From contig CAZGKW010000029.1 in assembly GCA_964526295.1 (NCBI GenBank), positions 1 to 53,894 on the forward strand: a DNA stretch of 53,894 bases, in the 5' to 3' direction. Shown in pieces: positions 49,456 to 53,894 of the stretch (positions are counted from its first letter, which is position 1; the number at the start of each line of letters is the position of its first letter). A program made the translations under genes and the position numbers. The DNA is from CAZGKW01 sp964526295. GTDB taxonomy: Bacteria > Planctomycetota > Phycisphaerae > FEN-1346. The notes below the pieces were generated by a model, which made no database searches, was not told the DNA's origin, and saw nothing but the letters and a program-made list of their open reading frames with translations.

Positions 49456-49488
49456 AGCGCGGCCCCCCACGGGCCGCGCTGTCTTTTT
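49456..49488 (+). terminator. Intrinsic terminator
   Basis: AGCGCGGCCC pairs perfectly with GGGCCGCGCT across CCCAC and is followed by GTC and five T. It lies 156 bp after the HEAT/receiver stop and before the next gene. The rest of 49301-49550 has no gene. Confidence 0.75.
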
Positions 49489-49550
49489 CGCGCGTGCCGC
49501 TGGGCCCCGGCTCGCCAGGATGGATGAAAACGTGGTCCGGGGGCCTGGCC

Positions 49551-49940
49551 ATGCCGCGATACGTCGTCCAGCAGCACTTTCGTTCGGAGGACGACTGGCA
49601 CTTCGACCTGATGCTCGAGCGGGGCGAAGCGCTCGTCACGTTCTCCTCCGGCGTCCCCCCCGACCGGACCGGCGAGCTGCCCGCCCTCGTCCGGCAGCTC
49701 CCCGACCATCGCCCGGCGTACCTGGAATACGAGGGCGAGATCTCCGGCGGGCGGGGCTGGTGCCGCATCCACGACCGCGGCACGCTCGAGTGGATCGAGC
49801 CCGAAGACCCCGCCCTGGTCGAGACGGCCGACGAGGTCCGCGTCCGCCTGGACGGCGAGAAGGCCCGCGGGACGTTCCGCCTGACCCGCGAGAGCGCCAG
49901 CGGGACGGACTACTGGCGCCTGCGGCCAGTGCCTGACTGA
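49551..49940 (+). CDS. LigD 3'-phosphoesterase-domain-like protein
   Basis: 129 residues from ATG 49551 (an in-frame ATG at 49524 is possible). The N-terminus MPRYVVQQHFRSEDDWHFDL, then MLERGEALVTF, follows the LigD phosphoesterase pattern ('F-V-[VI]-Q-x-H-x-x-x-x-x-H-[YF]-D-L-R-L-E'), with both histidines kept. The middle part DHRPAYLEYEGEISGGRGWC matches 'Y-x-x-x-E-G-x-I-P-x-G-x-Y-G'. It is a stand-alone domain with no ligase or polymerase. In LigD the domain trims 3' ends during end joining; a DNA- or RNA-end role is plausible but untested here. Confidence 0.8.
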   Translation: MPRYVVQQHFRSEDDWHFDLMLERGEALVTFSSGVPPDRTGELPALVRQLPDHRPAYLEYEGEISGGRGWCRIHDRGTLEWIEPEDPALVETADEVRVRLDGEKARGTFRLTRESASGTDYWRLRPVPD

Positions 49941-50049
49941 CTGGCGCCTGAACGCCTGAGCACCGGCCGAGCGGGTCGGTGCACGGTGCCGCCCGCGCCC
50001 TGCCCAGGCACGCCGGTGCGTCGGTCCCCCCGTGCCCAGCCGTCGGCAG

Positions 50050-50077
50050 TTGACACCTCCCCGGTACCCCCTATAAT
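50050..50077 (+). promoter_or_regulatory. Consensus promoter of prfB, probably leaderless
   Basis: TTGACA (50050-50055), 16-bp spacer, TATAAT (50072-50077). The predicted start is 50084-50085, at the A of the ATG (50085). No ribosome-binding site fits between them. Confidence 0.7.
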
Positions 50078-50084
50078 CCCCGCT

Positions 50085-51210
50085 ATGACCACGACCGCGA
50101 GCGACGTCCGCGCCACACTGGAGGCCCTGACCGAGCGTCTCACGACGCTCCGGGACAGTCTTTGACCTCGCCCGGAGGCAGGACGAGCTGGCGGAGATCG
50201 AGCGGCGGATGGCCGCCCCGGACTTCTGGGACGACCCCGACGCGGCCCAGCAGGTGGTCCAGCGCCTCAAGGGCCTGAAGGCCGTCGTCGATCCCCTCTC
50301 GGAGATGACCCGACGCCTCGACGATGCGGCCGTCTTGCTCGAGCTGGCCGAGGAGGAGAAGGACGCGGCGGCCCTCGAGCAGGTGGCGGCCGACTTGGTC
50401 TCGGCCGAGCAGCGCCTGGCGCGCCTGGAGTTCCTCGCCCTCCTCTCCGGCCGCGACGACCCGAAGAACTGCTACCTGGCCATCCACGCCGGGGCCGGGG
50501 GCACCGAGAGCTGCGACTGGGCGTCCATGCTCCTTCGCATGTACTCCCGCTACATCGAATCCCAAGGCTGGGACATGCGGATCGTCGACGCCGTCGAGGG
50601 CGAAGAGGCCGGATACCGCAGCGTCACCCTCCACGTCGAGGGCCCCTACGCCTACGGGTACCTCTCGGCCGAGCGGGGGGTGCACCGGCTGGTGCGGATC
50701 AGCCCGTTCGATGCCGCCGGCCGGCGGCACACCTCGTTCGCCAGCGTCGACGTCCTGCCGGAGCTGGAGGACGTCGGCGAGGTCGAAATCCGCGAGGAGG
50801 ACGTCCGCGTCGACACCTTCCGGGCCGGCGGCGCAGGCGGTCAGCACGTCAACAAGACCAGCTCGGCCGTCCGCATCACCCACGAACCCACCGGCATCGT
50901 CGTCCAGTGCCAGAACGAGCGGTCCCAGTACCAGAACCGCCGCATCGCCATGCAGATGCTGGCGGCCCGGCTGCGGCGGCTCGAAGAGCAGAAACGCGAC
51001 GCCGAGCTGGCCAGAATGTACGGCCAGAAGGGCGAGATCGCCTGGGGAAACCAGATCCGAAGCTACGTCCTTCAGCCCTACACCCTGGTCAAGGACCACC
51101 GGACCGAGCATGAGACGGGAAAGGTCCAGGACGTCCTGGACGGGGGAATCGAGGACTTCATCGAGGCGGAGCTCCATCGCCGCGCCGCCGCCCGGTCGGG
51201 GGCTTCCTAG
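50085..51210 (+). CDS. prfB: Peptide chain release factor 2 with programmed +1 frameshift
   Basis: The coding sequence is 50085-50162 joined to 50164-51210, 374 residues. The first 26 codons end CTT-TGA-C, the classic RF2 autoregulation site. The ribosome slips +1 at the in-frame TGA (50163-50165) when RF2 is scarce and continues DLARRQDELAEIERRMAAPD, then FWDDP. A GGGA lies 5 nt before the slip codon, as the stimulatory element. GGQ is at residues 251-253 (GGAGGQHVNKTSSAVR), and the RF2 stop-codon-recognition motif SPF occurs in RISPFDAAGRR. It releases peptides at UGA and UAA. The promoter overlaps the start, giving a probable leaderless mRNA. Confidence 0.96.
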
Positions 51211-51211
51211 G

Positions 51212-51829
51212 ATGCCGCGAAGGGCAACGACCGCCGGGGCCATCGTGTGGGCGGCGTGGGCCGGGCTTGCCCTGTCCGGCTGCGGCCAGGCCGTGCCGAC
51301 CGGGGCCGAGGGCCGCGACGTCGTCCGGCCGGCGCTTCGCTTCGCCCTCGACGTGCCCGAGGGGTGGACGGTCCGCGACCTGGACGGCGACGTCGTCCTG
51401 GAGATCGTCGCCCCGCCGCCGAAGGCCGCGGCGCAAGGCGACGAGACGGCCGGCCCCGGGCCGGCGAGCGGCGGGGGCATCGCCGTCGTCCACGTCCTGG
51501 CGATCGACCGCGAGGGCCTGCCGGCGGCGGACGACGCAGACGCGGCCGAGGCGTTGGAGGTCTGGGCCGACGCGGCCGTCGAGGAAGCGTCCGACCTGAG
51601 GCGGGACCTCCGGGTCGTGGCCCGCGAGGAGACGGCCCTGGCCGACGGCCGGCCCGCCCTGCGGATCGTCCTGGAAGACCCGCGAGGCATCGACGTCTTC
51701 GAGCAGCGGATGCTCCTGGCCGTCACCGACCGGTTCGCCTATGGCCTCCTGGCCACGGGCCCGCGTCCGGCCCTCTCGGCGGTCGAGGACGCCCTCGCCG
51801 CCTGCTTCGGCTCGCTGCTCGTGTGGTAA
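51212..51829 (+). CDS. Lipoprotein, DcrB/PsbP-like, paralogue 1
   Basis: 205 residues from ATG 51212, one base after the prfB stop, so co-translated with it. The signal ends WAGLALSGCGQ, with lipobox LSGC. The mature domain has RFALDVPEGWTVRDLDGDVV, then HVLAIDREGLPAADD, and ends RFAYGLLATGPRPALSAVED, then ALAACFGSLLVW. This 'F-x-L-x-x-P-x-G-W ... A-Y-x-L-x-A ... F-x-x-x-x-x-S' layout resembles PsbP/DcrB-fold lipoproteins. The following gene encodes the same layout. Function is unknown. Confidence 0.75.
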   Translation: MPRRATTAGAIVWAAWAGLALSGCGQAVPTGAEGRDVVRPALRFALDVPEGWTVRDLDGDVVLEIVAPPPKAAAQGDETAGPGPASGGGIAVVHVLAIDREGLPAADDADAAEALEVWADAAVEEASDLRRDLRVVAREETALADGRPALRIVLEDPRGIDVFEQRMLLAVTDRFAYGLLATGPRPALSAVEDALAACFGSLLVW

Positions 51830-51938
51830 GCCGTGCGGCATTCGGCTGCCCGAGATCGGCCATCGGCGATCCGGCACGCGCCGGGGCGGATGGGCCGCCG
51901 CCTGGGACTCGCTTGCGGGGGGGGGGGTCGAGACCGCG

Positions 51939-52526
51939 GTGCAAAGCGACACGACACGACACGCCCGGCCCTCGGCCGGCCGCCTGTTGCGCGCCGGGGG
52001 CTGGATCGCCCTGAGCGTCGCGCCGCTCGTGGCGGGCCTCCTGGGCGGCTGCTCGGGCCAGGCCGGCGCCGGCGGCGAGATCGGCCGGTACGTCCACTAC
52101 AACGAGCGGTTCAGCCTTCGGCCGCCCGACGGATGGGCCCTCCGCCAATGGAGCGGCCAGCCGTGCCTGTGGCTGATCGGCCCCGGCGACGACGAGCCCG
52201 GCCGGCCGACGCTCAACGTCGTCGTCGTGCCGGCCCGGACGGGCGAGACGCTCCAGAAGGCCCTCGCGGCCGACCGACGCCAGATGACCGTCCTCCGGGG
52301 CTACGAGGCGGTCTCGGAGGAACCGCGCCTCCTCAACGGGGGAACGCGGGCCGTCGTCGTGACGTTCCGCCACGAGGGCCTCGGCCGGTCCGTCACGGTC
52401 CGGCAGCTCCGGGCCGTCGCGCTCGGGCGGGTCTATACGCTGACGGCGGCCGCCGCCTCGGACCGATTCGCCGACCTCGAGGAGACGTTCGAGGCCTGCC
52501 TTGGCTCGTTCCGAATCGAACCGTAG
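51939..52526 (+). CDS. Lipoprotein, DcrB/PsbP-like, paralogue 2
   Basis: About 195 residues from GTG 51939; the start is uncertain (TTG 51987 is an alternative). The signal reads ALSVAPLVAGLLGGCSG, lipobox LGGC. The mature domain, FSLRPPDGWALRQWSGQPCL, PTLNVVVVPARTGE, and the end YTLTAAAASDRFADLEETFE, then ACLGSFRIEP, parallels the upstream lipoprotein. A run of 11 G (51917-51927) lies just upstream. With 10 G, ATG 51890 would be in frame, so the start may vary or the run may be miscounted. It lies 38 bp before glyA. Confidence 0.72.
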   Translation: MQSDTTRHARPSAGRLLRAGGWIALSVAPLVAGLLGGCSGQAGAGGEIGRYVHYNERFSLRPPDGWALRQWSGQPCLWLIGPGDDEPGRPTLNVVVVPARTGETLQKALAADRRQMTVLRGYEAVSEEPRLLNGGTRAVVVTFRHEGLGRSVTVRQLRAVALGRVYTLTAAAASDRFADLEETFEACLGSFRIEP

Positions 52527-52564
52527 CCGCGAAACGCGCCCGACTCCTGCCCCCAGGGGACCGA

Positions 52565-53806
52565 ATGAAACTGGACAAGCTCAAGCGAACCGACCCGCAG
52601 CTCGCCGACCTGGTGGAAGCCGAACGCCGCCGCCGCGCCGAAACCCTCGACCTGATCGCCAGCGAGAACCTCTGCCCACCCGCCGTCTGCGAGGCCGTCG
52701 GCAGCATCCTCACCGACAAGTACGCCGAGGGCTATCCCCATCACCGCTACTATGGCGGATGCGGCGTCGTCGACAACGTCGAGCAGCTCGCCATCGACCG
52801 CGGCAAGCGGCTCTTCGGCTGCGAGCACATCAACGTCCAGCCCCACTCGGGCAGCCAGGCCAACATGGCCGTCTACTTCGCCGCCGTCGAGCCCGGCCAG
52901 ACGGTCCTCTCGATGGACCTGACGCACGGGGGCCACCTGACGCACGGCATGCCCGCGAACTTCAGCGGGCGGCTCTACCGGATCGTGCATTACGGCGTCG
53001 ACCGGGAGACCGAGCAGATCGATTACGATGCGGTGGCCCGGACGGCGGCCGACGTCCGGCCGGCGCTGATCATCGCCGGGGCCAGCTCCTACCCACGGGC
53101 CATCGACGTGGACCGGTTCGCCCAGATCGCCCGCGACGCCGGGGCAAAGCTCCTCGTCGACATGGCCCATTTCGCCGGCCTCGTCGTCGCCGGCCAGCAT
53201 CCCGACCCCGTCCCGGTCAGCGACTTCGTCACCGCGACGACCCACAAGACACTTCGCGGGCCGCGGGGCGGCATCGCCTTATGTAAGAAGGAATACGCCC
53301 GCGACATCGACCACATGGTCTTCCCGGGCATCCAGGGCGGCCCGCTGCTGCACGTCATCGCCGGCAAGGCGGCCTGCTTCGCCCTGGCCATGGAGGAGGC
53401 GTTCAAGGCCTACCAGGCCCAGGTGGTGGCCAACGCCCGGGCCATGGCCGACGCGATGGCCTCGCTGGGGCACCGGGTGGTCTCCGGCGGCACCGACACG
53501 CACCTGTTCCTCGTGGACCTGACGGGGACCGGCATCGCGGGCCTGGCGGCCCAGACGGCCCTCTGCCGGGCCGGCATCGTCCTCAATCGCAACGTTATCC
53601 CGTTCGACAAGCGGCCGCCGACCGACCCCTCGGGCATCCGCATCGGGACGCCGTCCGTGACGACCCGCGGCGCGGGCGAGGACGAGGTCCGCCGCGTCGC
53701 GCGGTGGATCGACCGGGTCCTGCGGGCCGACGACCCGGAAGCCGAGGCCGACGCCCTCCGCGGCGAGGTCCGGGACTTCTGCGCCTCCCACCCCATCCCG
53801 GTGTGA
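52565..53806 (+). CDS. glyA: Serine hydroxymethyltransferase
   Basis: 413 residues, normal length. The start TLDLIASENLCPPAVCEAVG is the SHMT signature. The PLP lysine is K228 in VTATTHKTLRGPRGG, and substrate and folate residues occur in EGYPHHRYYGGCG and VDMAHFAGLVVAGQHP. It transfers the serine hydroxymethyl group to tetrahydrofolate, giving glycine and 5,10-methylene-THF. In most SHMTs the tyrosine-rich block reads EGYPGKRYYGG; here the G-K is H-H. Weak ribosome-binding site (AGGGGA). It could be transcribed with the lipoproteins and prfB. Confidence 0.96.
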   Translation: MKLDKLKRTDPQLADLVEAERRRRAETLDLIASENLCPPAVCEAVGSILTDKYAEGYPHHRYYGGCGVVDNVEQLAIDRGKRLFGCEHINVQPHSGSQANMAVYFAAVEPGQTVLSMDLTHGGHLTHGMPANFSGRLYRIVHYGVDRETEQIDYDAVARTAADVRPALIIAGASSYPRAIDVDRFAQIARDAGAKLLVDMAHFAGLVVAGQHPDPVPVSDFVTATTHKTLRGPRGGIALCKKEYARDIDHMVFPGIQGGPLLHVIAGKAACFALAMEEAFKAYQAQVVANARAMADAMASLGHRVVSGGTDTHLFLVDLTGTGIAGLAAQTALCRAGIVLNRNVIPFDKRPPTDPSGIRIGTPSVTTRGAGEDEVRRVARWIDRVLRADDPEAEADALRGEVRDFCASHPIPV

Positions 53807-53837
53807 CCGGCATCCGGAAAACCATGATTGGACCGCG

Positions 53838-53883
53838 GCGGGCAGTCTTGCCCGCCCCGCGGTGCCCACGACTGGGCACCGCG
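53838..53883 (+). terminator. Tandem hairpins after glyA
   Basis: Hairpin 1: GCGGGCA pairs with TGCCCGC (53838-53855, loop GTCT). Hairpin 2: CGCGGTGCCC pairs with GGGCACCGCG (53858-53883, loop ACGACT). There is no clear T-run, so it is either a weak terminator or another intergenic double-hairpin element. Confidence 0.5.
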
Positions 53884-53894
53884 CTACGGCTCTT

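Noticed and set aside
46565..49783. 1072-codon open frame on the minus strand opposite the HEAT/receiver gene
   Set aside because: No domain or signal is recognisable, and the plus strand has a signal peptide, HEAT repeats and a consensus promoter.

Overview
This 53.9 kb window is bacterial, very GC-rich (about two thirds G+C or more, by eye) and densely packed with mostly chromosomal genes. No rRNA, tRNA, phage or CRISPR was seen. Several features point to the Planctomycetota (perhaps a Phycisphaerae-like lineage), probably a metagenome-assembled genome: many exported HEAT-repeat proteins and lipoproteins, a lone PqqD-like protein, a GTP-type PEP carboxykinase, a DUF4175-like membrane protein, a lysine-rich H1-like protein and an RHS fragment. 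This placement is inference. Both runs of 100 N are flanked by the same 55-bp sequence on each side. Removing 155 bp at each gap restores the reading frame, so the gaps look like unmerged contig overlaps and not missing DNA.

Layout. Bases 1-3.9 kb, minus strand: cobA (cobalamin adenosyltransferase), a two-domain hypothetical, a PqqD-like protein, a LolD/MacB-type ABC ATPase, a 42-codon ORF resembling a CobA C-terminus, and an APC amino-acid permease that runs off the left edge. 4-12.6 kb, plus strand: tex, an SDR dehydrogenase, a lipoprotein and a SorE-like zinc dehydrogenase (possible polyol/ketose-phosphate module), a PAS histidine kinase and a DsbD-type thiol:disulfide reductase. 12.6-16.3 kb: a DUF4175-like protein on the minus strand, divergent from a Crp/Fnr regulator; next to the regulator a ferredoxin/CMD pair sits behind a near-consensus FNR box centred at about -41.5. 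16.4-19.1 kb: small metabolic genes (GGCT-like, RraA-like, DUF296, aldo/keto reductase). 19.1-20.7 kb: an N4-cytosine methyltransferase coupled to a broken XcyI-like endonuclease (predicted target CCCGGG).

20.7-30.3 kb, minus strand: an EEP-family hydrolase, pckG, an H1-like protein with its own promoter and intrinsic terminator, a lipoprotein S41 protease coupled to a zinc-ribbon protein, and a ROK kinase downstream of an exported HEAT protein. 30.3-33.7 kb is an accessory patch: an RHS remnant split by a small palindromic insertion, a xerD-like recombinase, and two genes of visibly lower GC (SDH-family serine protease plus a 70-aa protein). 33.8-45.8 kb: mdh, two tandem exported HEAT paralogues, a GH4 glycosidase, dodecin, an outer-membrane barrel protein bracketed by two copies of one palindromic element, an MFS transporter with a large internal deletion, an FAD oxidoreductase, and a nicotinamidase-like/pncB pair for NAD salvage. 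45.9-53.9 kb: a DUF2442 remnant beside a zinc-ribbon gene, an exported HEAT protein with a degenerate receiver domain, a LigD phosphoesterase-like protein, prfB with its +1 frameshift site, two paralogous lipoproteins and glyA.

Two genome-wide patterns stand out. Promoters match the sigma-70 consensus closely (TTGACA/TATAAT-like, 16-18 bp spacers) in a GC-rich background, and several place the start site almost on the start codon. Intergenic regions carry several families of hairpin or inverted-repeat elements: a double-hairpin family (four copies), a GGTGACTGTCCC element (two copies), a CCCTCTCCC hairpin (two copies), and single MITE-like units.
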